Below are positions 1 through 8,205 of a DNA stretch of 9,530 nt, piece by piece. The notes under the pieces are model-generated. The model was not told where the DNA came from and did no database searches. It saw only the letters and a program-made list of their open reading frames with translations. This stretch comes from Gallionellaceae bacterium. Lineage in GTDB: Bacteria; Pseudomonadota; Gammaproteobacteria; Burkholderiales; Gallionellaceae. The stretch spans positions 128 to 9,657 of the forward strand of contig DMCN01000032.1 of the NCBI GenBank assembly GCA_003445795.1. The letters run 5' to 3'. How positions within the stretch are numbered: the first letter of the stretch is position 1; each line of letters opens with the position of its first letter. The position numbers were made by a program, and so were the translations under genes.

Positions 1-245
1 AGGCCGCCGTAGAACAGGGCCAGGCCGGGGATCGACATCATGATCACCAGCACGGTGACGGTCAGCATGAAGCTGGTGTCGCCCTTGTTGGGGACTGGTG
101 CTGCGACAGGAGCTTCAACCTCGGCAGCCGAAGCCGCTTCAGTGGTCGCTACCGCTGCGGCGGGTGCCGCGTCTTCTGCAAAGGCCGGAGCGGACGAACC
201 GCACAGCACGGCGAGCAGCGCGAATAGTGCTATAAATTTCTTCAT
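1..245 (-). CDS. amtB: Ammonium transporter AmtB, N-terminal part only (runs off the left edge)
   Basis: Reading the minus strand from the ATG at 245 gives 81 residues before the edge. They start with a cleavable signal peptide (MKKFIALFALLAVLCG, probable cut after AFA near residue 23). An Ala/Pro/Glu-rich spacer of about 30 residues follows, then GDTSFMLTVTVLVIMMSIPG and LALFYGG. The latter is the first transmembrane helix and signature start of Amt/MEP/Rh ammonium channels. AmtB sits in the inner membrane as a trimer, conducts ammonium, and is blocked by GlnK when nitrogen is plentiful. The Shine-Dalgarno AAGGAG (253-258) overlaps the stop codon of the upstream glnK, which suggests translational coupling. 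It is the third gene of a minus-strand torF-glnK-amtB operon. Identity is firm from the helix motif and from glnK linkage; most of the protein is outside the window. Confidence 0.93.
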   Translation of the reverse strand, partial: MKKFIALFALLAVLCGSSAPAFAEDAAPAAAVATTEAASAAEVEAPVAAPVPNKGDTSFMLTVTVLVIMMSIPGLALFYGG

Positions 246-252
246 CTCATCG

Positions 253-256
253 CTCC

Positions 257-258
<2 letters not shown>
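253..258 (-). promoter_or_regulatory. Ribosome binding site of amtB overlapping the glnK stop codon
   Basis: The minus strand reads AAGGAG seven bases before the amtB ATG. Its first two bases fall within the TAA stop of glnK (257-259). Ribosomes finishing glnK would therefore sit on the amtB start site, fitting matched production of the channel and its P-II partner. The site is seen directly; the coupling is inferred. Confidence 0.7.
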
Positions 259-640
<382 letters not shown>

Positions 641-1399
641 TTAGAACGCGCGGCTCAGAGACAGAACGGCTCTGTTCTTGCCCAGCTTCTTCGCTTCCGG
701 TGTGACGGAAGTGTAGAAGGTGCTGGCGTTGGTGTGGCTGTAGGCCAGACCCAGAACGTAACCGCTGAAGTCCTTGCTGACGCTCAGCTTGTAATCGGAG
801 TAAGTCGGATCATTGCCACCTGCCTTCAATGCATCGGAAGGAGCACCTTTGTAAGTCTGTTTACCGTAGTGTGCGCCGACGGTGATGCCAGTGTCAGCAA
901 CCGGATAGCTGGCGTTCAATTCCATGTAGGTAGAGCCTTTGGCTTCGGGGACGCCGAACAGGTTGCCCAGTGCGTAAGACAGCTTGGCAGTAACGATGGA
1001 ATAGGTCACGGCACCGTAGACTTCGTTGGTGTCGGGCTTGGTCACGCCGGCAACGTAGGAACCGGGGTAGTTGTAACGCAGGAAGCCGACGTCATAGGCA
1101 ACATCACCGGCAGCACCCTTGTAGCCTGCATAGGTGTCCAATTCCACGCCTGCGCTGTTGGCCAGACCGGCATCGCTCACCCAGCTGATGCTGGAACCCC
1201 AGACGCCGATGTATGCGCCGCTGCTGTGTGCCAGATCGAAGCCGCCTTGCAGGGCAGCATTGGCACCGGATTGGGAGATACCGCGATACAGGTAGTCGCT
1301 CACCAGGCTCACGTTGGAGCTGGGTGTGAAATCGGCAGCCATTGCGGGCATTGCAAAAGCGGAGGCCAGGGCAGCAACAAGCAGTTTGTTCTTAAGCAT
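641..1399 (-). CDS. TorF family putative outer-membrane porin (gcw_chp-type)
   Basis: The protein is 252 residues when started at the ATG at 1399, which has AAAGGA at 1406-1411. An upstream in-frame ATG (1444) would put 15 residues before the signal peptide and is unlikely. Residues 1-21 (MLKNKLLVAALASAFAMPAMA) form a signal peptide with an AMA cut site. The mature part starts with the family hallmark FTPSSNVSLVSDYLYRGISQS, has alternating aromatic/polar beta strands and G-Y-rich turns, and ends in Phe (SLSRAF), the usual outer-membrane barrel signal. Members of this family (TIGR02001/TorF) are often next to glnK-amtB in proteobacteria. A role in letting small nitrogen compounds cross the outer membrane is inferred from that linkage and from the nitrogen-type promoter here; the substrate is not known. 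Confidence 0.85.
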   Translation of the reverse strand: MLKNKLLVAALASAFAMPAMAADFTPSSNVSLVSDYLYRGISQSGANAALQGGFDLAHSSGAYIGVWGSSISWVSDAGLANSAGVELDTYAGYKGAAGDVAYDVGFLRYNYPGSYVAGVTKPDTNEVYGAVTYSIVTAKLSYALGNLFGVPEAKGSTYMELNASYPVADTGITVGAHYGKQTYKGAPSDALKAGGNDPTYSDYKLSVSKDFSGYVLGLAYSHTNASTFYTSVTPEAKKLGKNRAVLSLSRAF

Positions 1400-1455
1400 G
1401 GTGTTTCCTTTCATTGAGAGTTGAAGTGGGATAAAAGTATCCACGCCAACCTATC

Positions 1456-1471
1456 AGCAGAAACTGTGCCA
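1456..1471 (-). promoter_or_regulatory. Sigma-54 (RpoN) -24/-12 promoter for torF-glnK-amtB
   Basis: On the minus strand 1471-1456 reads TGGCACAGTTTCTGCT, against the sigma-54 consensus TGGCACG-N4-TTGCW. The invariant GG and GC are exactly ten bases apart. Predicted transcription starts near 1445, giving a leader of about 46 nt before the torF ATG at 1399. Upstream NtrC-like sites and the nitrogen genes downstream make the assignment strong. Confidence 0.8.
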
Positions 1472-1534
1472 CAGCCACAAAACCCCGCTGTTATTGGGTT
1501 CCATGGCTATTTGTGAAAATCAGGTAAAACTCTG

Positions 1535-1582
1535 CGCACCAAGTCCATGCACGAAAACGGTGCGGCGCACCCGAGCAGTGCA
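1535..1582 (-). promoter_or_regulatory. Three NtrC-like enhancer sites
   Basis: Three 17-bp near-palindromes resemble the NtrC consensus (TGCAC-N7-GTGCA type). They lie at 1535-1551 (CGCACC...TGCA), 1548-1564 (TGCACGAAAACGGTGCG, the best match) and 1566-1582 (CGCACC...GTGCA). The first two overlap by four bases. Their centres lie about 98, 111 and 129 bp upstream of the predicted sigma-54 start at 1445, the usual range for NtrC enhancers. They also abut the ubiK promoter region on the other strand. Matches are seen directly; binding is inferred. Confidence 0.6.
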
Positions 1583-1591
1583 CTCGCGATT

Positions 1592-1600
1592 TGCTACACT
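1592..1600 (+). promoter_or_regulatory. Possible extended -10 promoter for ubiK-comM
   Basis: TGC followed by TACACT (1595-1600) fits an extended -10 element. I see no convincing -35. Transcription would begin near 1607, about 23 bases before the ubiK ATG at 1630. It lies just beyond the third NtrC-like site, so activator binding for torF could affect it. Confidence 0.35.
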
Positions 1601-1629
1601 ATCCCATCATTCAACAAAGGGGTATGAAC

Positions 1630-1842
1630 ATGCTGAACGCAAAATTCTTTGAAGAGATGTCCTCCAAACTGAACGAGGCGGTCGCCAGCGGTCCGGCCAA
1701 GGATTTCGAGAAGAACGCCCGTGCCTTGCTGGCACAGGGGTTCTCCAAGCTCGATCTGGTCTCGCGCGAGGAATACGAGGTATTGGCGCAGCGGCTGGAA
1801 AAGCTCGAAGCGCGAATCGCCGCATTGGAAAACAACAAGTAA
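1630..1842 (+). CDS. ubiK: Ubiquinone biosynthesis accessory factor UbiK (YqiC/BMFP family)
   Basis: This is a small acidic protein of 70 residues. The N-terminal half (MLNAKFFEEMSSKLNEAV, with AKDFEKNARALLAQGFSKLDLVSREEYE) and a C-terminal heptad stretch (VLAQRLEKLEARIAALENNK) match the UbiK/BMFP layout of a membrane-active amphipathic part followed by a trimeric coiled coil. UbiK partners UbiJ and supports late, oxygen-using steps of ubiquinone synthesis. I chose the ATG at 1630 because AAAGGGG (1616-1622) lies seven bases before it. The ATG at 1624 is only one base from that site, and an upstream TTG at 1591 would lie within the predicted promoter. The gene is slightly shorter than the E. 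coli homologue. comM follows six bases after the stop, so the two are probably co-transcribed. Confidence 0.88.
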   Translation: MLNAKFFEEMSSKLNEAVASGPAKDFEKNARALLAQGFSKLDLVSREEYEVLAQRLEKLEARIAALENNK

Positions 1843-1848
1843 CCCATC

Positions 1849-3345
1849 ATGGGGCTGGCTGTTTTATACAGTCGTGGTCTGGCGGGCATGGAGGCGGAGC
1901 TGGTCACCGTCGAAGTGCATCTCGCGGGCGGCCTGCCGCAATTCACCATCGTCGGTCTGCCCGAAGCGGAAGTAAAGGAGAGCAAAGACCGCGTACGTGC
2001 CGCGTTGCAGAACTGCCAGTTCGAATTCCCCGCGCGCCGCATCACCGTCAACCTCGCACCCGCTGACCTGCCCAAGGAAAGCGGACGCTTCGACCTGCCC
2101 ATCGCGCTCGGCATCCTCGCTGCCTCGGGTCAGATACCGGCAGACAAGCTGGCCGAATATGAATATGCCGGAGAACTCGCACTGACCGGTGAACTCCGCG
2201 CCATACGCGGCGCGCTGGCGATGACCTATCGCGCCGCCAACTCGGGACGCGCGTTCATCCTGCCCGCAGTGAATGCGCCGGAAGCGGCGCTGGTGGAAGA
2301 TGCCGTGGTCTATCCCGCACGGTCTTTGTTGCAGGTGGCTGCGCATCTGGCCGGTCGCGATGCACTCACGCGCTATATCCCCGAAACGGAAGCCGTCGAA
2401 CCGCACTATCCCGATATGCGCGAAGTGAAAGGACAGTCGACTTCCAAGCGCGCGCTGGAGATCGCCGCCGCAGGGGGGCACAGCATATTGATGTCCGGCC
2501 CGCCCGGCACCGGCAAGAGCATGCTGGCATCGCGCTTCCCCGGCATCCTGCCGCAGATGACGCAACAGGAAGCTTTGGAATCGGCCGCCATGCAATCGCT
2601 GGGCGGCATGTTCGAGGTGGCGAACTGGAAACGTCGTCCCTACCGCTCACCGCATCACACCGCGAGCGCGGTGGCGCTGGTCGGCGGTGGCAGCAATCCG
2701 CGACCGGGCGAGATTTCGGTCGCGATGCACGGTGTGCTGTTCCTGGATGAGCTGCCGGAATTCGACAGGGGTGTGCTGGAAGTCTTACGCGAGCCGCTGG
2801 AGAGTGGCCGCATCACCATCTCGCGCGCGGCGCGCCGTGCCGACTTCAAGGCACAGTTTCAGTTGGTCGCGGCGATGAATCCCTGCCCCTGCGGCTACCT
2901 CGGCCACTACAACGGCAAGTGCCACTGTACGCCGGACCAGGTGTCGCGCTATCGCGGCAAGATCTCCGGCCCCTTGCTGGATCGCATCGATATCCAGATC
3001 GAAGTGCCCGCCGTGCCGCAGGAAGAGTTGCTCAAGCAGAGTGATGGTGAGAGCAGTGCGACTATCCAGACCAGGGCGGAAGCCGCGCGGCAGCGGCAAC
3101 TCGCAAGGCAGGGAAAACCGAATGCGCAATTATCCGTCACCGAGATCGATACGCATTGCGCACCTGACGCGCAAGGCGAGACCTTGCTACGACAGGCCAT
3201 CACTCGCCTGAATCTTTCCGCGCGCGCCTACCATCGCGTGCTCAAGGTCGCGCGCACCATCGCCGATCTGGCCGCCAGCGAAAATATCCAGACTGCACAT
3301 ATCGCCGAGGCGGTGCAGTATCGCAGGATGGATAAAGGGAATTAA
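1849..3345 (+). CDS. comM: ComM, YifB-family Mg chelatase-like AAA+ ATPase
   Basis: At 498 residues it is full length for the family. It opens with the typical MGLAVLYSRGLAGMEAELVTVEVHLAGGLPQF and IVGLPEAEVKESKDRVR of the S5/Lon-like N-terminal domain. A Walker A motif GPPGTGKS lies at 217-224 and a Walker B GVLFLDELPEF at 295-305. The cysteine cluster NPCPCGYLGH...KCHC starts at 344, then SGPLLDRIDI and a C-terminal Mg-chelatase-like domain (LSARAYHRVLKVARTIADL). ComM homologues in naturally competent bacteria are hexameric helicases that drive branch migration when incoming single-stranded DNA is integrated. I see no good ribosome site before the ATG; the six-base gap to ubiK suggests coupling. 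The gene stops at a strong hairpin. No other competence gene is in view. Confidence 0.92.
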   Translation: MGLAVLYSRGLAGMEAELVTVEVHLAGGLPQFTIVGLPEAEVKESKDRVRAALQNCQFEFPARRITVNLAPADLPKESGRFDLPIALGILAASGQIPADKLAEYEYAGELALTGELRAIRGALAMTYRAANSGRAFILPAVNAPEAALVEDAVVYPARSLLQVAAHLAGRDALTRYIPETEAVEPHYPDMREVKGQSTSKRALEIAAAGGHSILMSGPPGTGKSMLASRFPGILPQMTQQEALESAAMQSLGGMFEVANWKRRPYRSPHHTASAVALVGGGSNPRPGEISVAMHGVLFLDELPEFDRGVLEVLREPLESGRITISRAARRADFKAQFQLVAAMNPCPCGYLGHYNGKCHCTPDQVSRYRGKISGPLLDRIDIQIEVPAVPQEELLKQSDGESSATIQTRAEAARQRQLARQGKPNAQLSVTEIDTHCAPDAQGETLLRQAITRLNLSARAYHRVLKVARTIADLAASENIQTAHIAEAVQYRRMDKGN

Positions 3346-3376
3346 AAAGGGCAGCCGGATGGCTGCCCTGTCTTTT
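3346..3376. terminator. Bidirectional terminator between convergent comM and trpB2
   Basis: GGGCAGCC (3349-3356) and GGCTGCCC (3361-3368) form an 8-bp stem with a GGAT loop. On the plus strand the stem is followed by TGTCTTTT. On the minus strand it is followed by TTTTTAATT. Both comM (stop at 3345) and trpB2 (stop codon 3380-3382) end beside it, so it can serve both. Confidence 0.88.
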
Positions 3377-3379
3377 GGA

Positions 3380-4732
3380 TCAACCTACTTTCGGCAGTTT
3401 CGCCAGCGAAGCGCGCAGCAGTTCTTCCGGATAGCTGTGGTCGTCGAGTTGTCCGGCGAAGTACTTGTCGTACGCCGCCATATCGAAGTGACCGTGACCG
3501 GACAGATTGAAGAACAGCGTCTTTTTCTCCCCGGTAGCCTTGCAACGCAGCGCCTCGTCGATACAGGCACGAATGGCGTGGTTGGATTCCGGCGCGGGGA
3601 TGATCCCTTCCGCGCGCGCGAATTGCACGCCCGCTTCAAACGTCGCCAGTTGCGGCACCGCTACCGCCTCGATCAAACCCTCGTGATAGAGCTGCGACAC
3701 CAGCGGTGAATCGCCGTGATAGCGCAGCCCACCCGCGTGGATGCTGGGCGGCATGAAATTGCTACCCAGTGTGTACATCTTCATCATCGGCGTGAATCCG
3801 GCCGTATCGCCGAAATCGTACGCATAGGTTCCTTTGGTGAGCGTGGGGCACGAGGTGGGTTCCACCGCGACTAGGCGCACGTTCTTGCCTGCGGCCTTGT
3901 CGGCAAAGAACGGGAAGGCCACGCCGCCGAAGTTAGACCCGCCGCCGCAGGGTGCGAACACCATGTCGGGATAATCGCCAGCCATCTCGAATTGCTTCTT
4001 GGCTTCCAGGCCGATGATGGTCTGGTGCAGCAGCACATGGTTGAGCACCGAGCCCAGCGCATAGTTGGTGTCGGCGCGCGAGGCGGCTTCTTCCACGGCT
4101 TCGGAAATCGCCATACCCAGTGAACCGGGATTGTTGGGGTCTTTGGCCAAGACATCGCGACCGGTCTGCGTTTGCATGCTCGGGCTGGCGAACACTTCTC
4201 CGCCCCAGGTTTGAATCATGGAACGGCGGAACGGCTTCTGGTCGTAACTCACGCGCACCATGTAAACGCGCACTTCCAGACCGAACATCTGTCCGGCCAT
4301 GGCAATGGACGAACCCCATTGGCCCGCGCCTGTTTCGGTGGCCAGACGTTTGATGCCCGCCTGCTGGTTGTAATAGGCCTGTGGAATGGCCGTGTTCACC
4401 TTGTGCGAACCGGCCGGCGAGACACCTTCGTATTTGAAATAGATCTTGGCCGGTGTGCCCAGCATGGCTTCCAGGCGATGCGCGCGGACCAGCGGCGACG
4501 GGCGGTAAGTGCGAAAGGCTTCGCGTACCGGCTCGGGAATAGGAATCCAGCGCTCAGCCGAGACTTCCTGTTCGATCAGGGCCATCGGGAAGATCGGGGT
4601 CAGCGCCTCGGGACCAATGGGCTTGCCGTCCGGACCCAGCGGCGGAGTCGGCGGGTTGGGCATGTCGGCAACGACGTTGTACCAGTGCTTCGGGATATCG
4701 GACTCGTCCAGCAGAAACTTGGTTTGCGGCAT
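3380..4732 (-). CDS. trpB2: TrpB2-type tryptophan synthase beta-like PLP enzyme
   Basis: The 450-residue protein starts [20 protein letters not shown] at 4732, backed by GAGGAG at 4738-4743; a longer open frame to 4906 has no such support. The long N-terminal extension ([24 protein letters not shown]) and overall length mark the TrpB2 subfamily (TIGR01415) rather than the ~400-residue TrpB1. The Schiff-base lysine is K111 in [17 protein letters not shown] at 133-140 holds the catalytic Glu. The phosphate-binding loop CGGGSNFGG is at 262-270 and the C-terminal cofactor loop is NLSGHGHFD near 409. The enzyme joins indole with serine to make tryptophan using PLP. No trpA is adjacent, so whether it makes tryptophan with TrpA, salvages free indole, or acts on serine alone cannot be told here. 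Probably transcribed alone. Confidence 0.9.
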   Translation of the reverse strand: MPQTKFLLDESDIPKHWYNVVADMPNPPTPPLGPDGKPIGPEALTPIFPMALIEQEVSAERWIPIPEPVREAFRTYRPSPLVRAHRLEAMLGTPAKIYFKYEGVSPAGSHKVNTAIPQAYYNQQAGIKRLATETGAGQWGSSIAMAGQMFGLEVRVYMVRVSYDQKPFRRSMIQTWGGEVFASPSMQTQTGRDVLAKDPNNPGSLGMAISEAVEEAASRADTNYALGSVLNHVLLHQTIIGLEAKKQFEMAGDYPDMVFAPCGGGSNFGGVAFPFFADKAAGKNVRLVAVEPTSCPTLTKGTYAYDFGDTAGFTPMMKMYTLGSNFMPPSIHAGGLRYHGDSPLVSQLYHEGLIEAVAVPQLATFEAGVQFARAEGIIPAPESNHAIRACIDEALRCKATGEKKTLFFNLSGHGHFDMAAYDKYFAGQLDDHSYPEELLRASLAKLPKVG

Positions 4733-4946
4733 GTTTTCTCCTCGCTTGATTATCGTTTTAGAAAAACCACTTCCCCTGTTTGGCGCGTGCCAGTTTACTG
4801 CACGCGGCAGCGGAAAGCAGCCGCTGTGGCTGAATGCCTGAGAAGATTTAGGGGCGATAGCGTTTGGCTGAACAGTTGTTGGGCAAGTCCAGCTTGCGCT
4901 GGACAATATACGTTCGCAAAGAATGGTACGGGTAGATTCGGGTGGG

Positions 4947-5414
4947 TCAGCCGAACAGCCGTCCCAGAATGCCTTTTTTGTTGCCCATGTTTTCGGCGAT
5001 GAAATTCGGATGCTTGGCCAGGAAGTCCTTTACGGCCGCAACGTAGTCCGCATCATCATGTTTGAAGTGGTCGGTCAGCCATTCGAACAGCAGGCCGTCG
5101 ATGTACTTGACGATATCCTCGCCATCGTTGAAGCGGGTCTGGAATTCCGATATGCGCTTGGCGAACTGGACATGCGATTTCTGGTGGGCCTTGAGGAATG
5201 GGTAGTCCGCAAGCTCCTGCAGCCGCTCTTCGAAGCCGAAGTGGAAGATGGCGTGATTGACCATTGCGTCGATCAAAGTGGACAGTTTCTGGTGTGAAAG
5301 GCCGCTACGGTGACCCTCGACCACACTGTTTATCAGTTCGACAAGCAGTTGGTGTTGCCGGTCGATCTCGGGGATGTCGACCATGAACTCTTCCGTCAGC
5401 AGGAACTTAACCAT
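4947..5414 (-). CDS. Single-domain bacteriohemerythrin (O2-binding di-iron protein)
   Basis: The protein has 155 residues from the ATG at 5414, preceded by GGAGA (5419-5423). An earlier in-frame ATG at 5471 adds 19 residues unlike the family. The complete set of di-iron ligands is visible: H21 (EIDRQHQ), H58 and E62 (HFGFE), H77 and H81 (HQKSH), H116 and D121 (HFKHDD). These are spaced as in the Methylococcus-type bacteriohemerythrins. The protein is soluble, with a basic C-terminal tail ([12 protein letters not shown]) and no signal peptide. Proteins of this kind bind O2 reversibly and are thought to store or deliver it, or to sense it. That suits a bacterium living at low oxygen, but no direct target is shown by the neighbours. 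It diverges from metH. Confidence 0.92.
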   Translation of the reverse strand: MVKFLLTEEFMVDIPEIDRQHQLLVELINSVVEGHRSGLSHQKLSTLIDAMVNHAIFHFGFEERLQELADYPFLKAHQKSHVQFAKRISEFQTRFNDGEDIVKYIDGLLFEWLTDHFKHDDADYVAAVKDFLAKHPNFIAENMGNKKGILGRLFG

Positions 5415-5481
5415 TGATTCTCCGATGATTTCCGCACAGTGCGTCTTCCGTCCGGCGAAGCGACGGGCCAAAGCCTCACGG

Positions 5482-5510
5482 ATAGTATTGGCATTCGGTG
5501 GGCATTACAA
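5482..5510 (-). promoter_or_regulatory. Possible sigma-70 promoter for the bacteriohemerythrin gene
   Basis: On the minus strand TTGTAA (5510-5505) and TACTAT (5487-5482) are 17 bases apart, each matching four of six consensus bases. Transcription would begin near 5475, leaving about 60 nt of leader. A modest match, placed correctly in the divergent gap with metH. Confidence 0.38.
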
Positions 5511-5544
5511 GTTCAAGGCAAGTGCAGGGAGATTTCGGGCCACA

Positions 5545-5553
5545 TGTTAGAAT
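5545..5553 (+). promoter_or_regulatory. Possible extended -10 promoter for metH
   Basis: TGT followed by TAGAAT (5548-5553) fits an extended -10 box 28 bases before the metH ATG. No clear -35 is present. The leader of about 20 nt is too short to hold a cobalamin riboswitch. Confidence 0.4.
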
Positions 5554-5580
5554 CCGCACCTATTTTTTTACTTGCAAATC

Positions 5581-8205
5581 ATGACTCAAACGCCCCACCC
5601 CATCGAATCCCTGTTGCAAAAACGCATCCTCATCCTCGACGGCGCCATGGGTACCATGGTCCAGCGCTACAAACTGACCGAGGCGGATTATCGCGGCGAG
5701 CGTTTCAAGGACTGGCCGCGCGACCTCAAGGGCAACAACGACCTGCTGGTTTTGACCAAGCCGGAAGTCATCAAGGCCATCCATTGCGAGTACCTGGCGG
5801 CGGGCGCGGACATCATCGAGACCGACACTTTCGGCGCGAATGCCACCACGCTGAAAGCGTATGGCATGGAGTCGCTGAACTACGAGTTGAACGTGGCGGG
5901 TGCGAAACTGGCGCGCGAAGCGTGCGATGAATATGCCACCGCAGACAAACCCCGCTTCGTCGCGGGCGTGCTCGGCCCGACCGACAAGACCGCCACCATC
6001 TCGCCCGACGTGAACGACCCGGCGGCGCGCAACATCACTTTCGACCAATTGGTGGCGGATTATGCCGACGCCACGCGCGGTCTGATGGACGGCGGCGCGG
6101 ACTTGATCCTCATCGAGACCATCTTCGACACGCTCAACGCCAAGGCCGCGATCTTCGCGGTGAAGTCGGTTTTCGCCGAGCGCGGCACATCGCTGCCGAT
6201 CATGATTTCCGGCACGATCACGGATGCATCCGGCCGTACGCTGACTGGACAGGTCACGGAAGCCTTCTACAACTCGCTGGCACACGCCAACCCCATCTCC
6301 ATCGGCCTCAACTGCGCACTCGGTGCAGAAGAGTTGCGCCAATACGTGGAAGAGATGTCGCGCGTCGCCAATTGCTATGTAAGCGCGCACCCCAACGCCG
6401 GTCTGCCCAATCCGCTGGCCGAAACGGGTTATGACGACACGCCGGAGAATATGTCCGGCCATATCAAGGAATGGGCAGCCAGCGGCTTCCTCAACATCAT
6501 CGGCGGTTGCTGCGGCACCTCGCCTGCCTTCATCAAGGCCATTGCCGATGTCGTCAAAGACATGCCGCCGCGCAAGATCCCGCAGAACCCGGTTGAATGC
6601 CGCCTGTCCGGTCTGGAGCCGTTCAACATCGGCGACAGTTCGCTGTTCGTCAACGTCGGCGAGCGCGCCAACGTCACCGGCTCGGCCAAATTCAAGCGCC
6701 TCGTGCTGGAAGGTAAATACGACGAAGCGCTGGAAGTCGCCAAGCAGCAAGTCGAGACCGGCGCGCAGGTGATCGACATCAACATGGACGAAGCCATGCT
6801 CGACGGCGAAGCCGCGATGGTGAAGTTCCTGCACCTGATCGCTTCCGAGCCGGACATCTCCAAAGTGCCGCTGATGATCGACTCCTCCAAGTGGAGCATC
6901 ATCGAGGCCGGGCTGAAGTGCGTGCAGGGCAAGTCCATCGTCAACTCCATTTCGCTGAAAGAGGGCGAAGAGAACTTCATCAAGTACGCCAAGCTGGTGC
7001 GCCAATACGGCGCCGCCGCCGTGGTGATGGCGTTCGACGAGGCAGGCCAGGCTGACACCTATAAACGCAAGATCGACATCTGCAAACGCAGCTACGACAT
7101 TTTGGTGGATAAGGTCGGCTTCCCGCCCGAAGACATCATCTTCGACCCGAACATCTTCGCCATCGCGACCGGCATCGAAGAGCACAACAACTACGCGGTG
7201 GACTTCATCAACGCCACCGCATGGATCAGGAAGAACCTGCCCTACGCCAAAGTCAGCGGCGGCGTGTCCAACGTGTCGTTCAGCTTCCGCGGCAATGAGC
7301 CGGTGCGCGAAGCCATCCACACCGTATTCCTGTACCACGCCATCAAGGCCGGCATGAACATGGGCATCGTCAACGCCGGGCAGCTCGGCGTGTACGAAGA
7401 GATTCCCAAAGACCTGCGCGACGCGGTGGAAGACGTGGTGCTCAACCGCCATCCCGACGCGGGCGAGAAACTGGTCAAGATGGCCGAGTCCGTCAAGGGC
7501 GGAGGCAAAGAGCAGGTCGAAGACCTGGAATGGCGCAAAGGCACGGTGCAGGAACGCCTGACCCACGCACTGGTGCGCGGCATCACTACTTATATAGTCG
7601 AAGACACCGAGGAAGCAAGGTTGCAAGCCAAGTTCCCGGTCGAAGTAATCGAAGGCCCGCTGATGACCGGCATGAACTTCGTCGGCGACCTGTTCGGCGC
7701 GGGCAAGATGTTCCTGCCACAAGTGGTGAAATCGGCGCGCGTGATGAAACAGGCTGTGGCCCACCTCATCCCCTACATCGAAGCCGAGAAACTGCGCTCG
7801 GGCGACACCAGCACCAAGGGCAAGATCGTGATGGCGACCGTGAAGGGCGACGTGCACGACATCGGCAAGAACCTGGTGGGCATCATCTTCGAGAGCAACG
7901 GCTTCGAGGTGGAGGACCTGGGCGTCAAGGTGCCGCCCGAGGATATCGCCAAGGCCGCGGCCGCCTCGCGCCCGGATTTCATCGGTCTCTCGGGCCTGCT
8001 GGTGCGCTCCTGCGAGCAGATGACCGTGACCGCGCGCGAACTGGCCAAAGCCGGGCTCGCCTGCCCGCTGTTGGTGGGCGGGGCCGCGCTGACGCCCAAG
8101 TTCACTGAGACCAACATCGTGCCCAATTACAAAGGCCCCGTGTTCTACGCCAAGGACGCCATGGAAGGCCTCAATTACGCCCTGCAAAAGGTGAGCGCCG
8201 CCTGA
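5581..8205 (+). CDS. metH: Cobalamin-dependent methionine synthase MetH lacking its activation domain; apparent hybrid of two MetH types
   Basis: The enzyme moves a methyl group from methyltetrahydrofolate through cobalamin to homocysteine. This gene gives 874 residues from the ATG at 5581; a TTG nine bases earlier is less likely, and no good ribosome site is seen. Domains in order: homocysteine-binding (1-~330) with zinc ligands C245, C310 and C311 (GGCCG); pterin-binding (~350-620, [29 protein letters not shown]); cap (~640-740, [16 protein letters not shown]); and B12-binding with DVHDIGKN at 757-764, where H759 is the lower cobalt ligand. Up to that motif it closely follows E. coli MetH. 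After it ([23 protein letters not shown], then [11 protein letters not shown]) it follows the non-proteobacterial type. A typical MetH is about 1230 residues; here the last domain is a separate overlapping gene. The gene as written is probably a joined product of two organisms. Confidence 0.88.
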   Translation: MTQTPHPIESLLQKRILILDGAMGTMVQRYKLTEADYRGERFKDWPRDLKGNNDLLVLTKPEVIKAIHCEYLAAGADIIETDTFGANATTLKAYGMESLNYELNVAGAKLAREACDEYATADKPRFVAGVLGPTDKTATISPDVNDPAARNITFDQLVADYADATRGLMDGGADLILIETIFDTLNAKAAIFAVKSVFAERGTSLPIMISGTITDASGRTLTGQVTEAFYNSLAHANPISIGLNCALGAEELRQYVEEMSRVANCYVSAHPNAGLPNPLAETGYDDTPENMSGHIKEWAASGFLNIIGGCCGTSPAFIKAIADVVKDMPPRKIPQNPVECRLSGLEPFNIGDSSLFVNVGERANVTGSAKFKRLVLEGKYDEALEVAKQQVETGAQVIDINMDEAMLDGEAAMVKFLHLIASEPDISKVPLMIDSSKWSIIEAGLKCVQGKSIVNSISLKEGEENFIKYAKLVRQYGAAAVVMAFDEAGQADTYKRKIDICKRSYDILVDKVGFPPEDIIFDPNIFAIATGIEEHNNYAVDFINATAWIRKNLPYAKVSGGVSNVSFSFRGNEPVREAIHTVFLYHAIKAGMNMGIVNAGQLGVYEEIPKDLRDAVEDVVLNRHPDAGEKLVKMAESVKGGGKEQVEDLEWRKGTVQERLTHALVRGITTYIVEDTEEARLQAKFPVEVIEGPLMTGMNFVGDLFGAGKMFLPQVVKSARVMKQAVAHLIPYIEAEKLRSGDTSTKGKIVMATVKGDVHDIGKNLVGIIFESNGFEVEDLGVKVPPEDIAKAAAASRPDFIGLSGLLVRSCEQMTVTARELAKAGLACPLLVGGAALTPKFTETNIVPNYKGPVFYAKDAMEGLNYALQKVSAA
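7640..7880. other. Probable junction between two source genomes inside metH
   Basis: Upstream protein sequence is proteobacterial MetH; downstream of 7877 it is a different MetH lineage. The best crossover point is the invariant segment encoding [13 protein letters not shown] (about 7833-7872), where two GC-rich genomes could share near-identical bases. The upstream cap region is conserved across lineages, so the join could lie as far back as about 7640. Inferred from comparison with remembered family sequences, not from an alignment. Confidence 0.6.

Noticed and set aside
734..1417. A 227-residue plus-strand frame opposite the porin gene
   Set aside because: Low-complexity shadow of the minus-strand porin. 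It has no ribosome site or family features, whereas the minus strand shows a signal peptide and barrel features.
4733..4946. Hairpin GTCCAGC-TTGC-GCTGGAC (4887-4904) in the gap between the hemerythrin gene and trpB2
   Set aside because: A perfect 7-bp stem, but with no T run on either strand, so I cannot call it a terminator. I see no clear promoter boxes or small gene in this 214-base gap either.
4172..5002. Plus-strand frame across the trpB2 5' end and upstream gap
   Set aside because: It is antisense to the conserved PLP-enzyme coding sequence, and its extension into the gap shows no recognisable protein.
5415..5580. Cobalamin or SAM riboswitch ahead of metH
   Set aside because: The likely leader is only about 20 nt, and no B12-box or SAM-type stem arrangement is visible in the gap.
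5560..8187. An 875-residue open frame antisense to metH
   Set aside because: Its codons are the exact mirror of metH's GC-rich third positions. It is rich in His, Gly, Val and Asp with no family motif, while the plus strand encodes an unmistakable enzyme.
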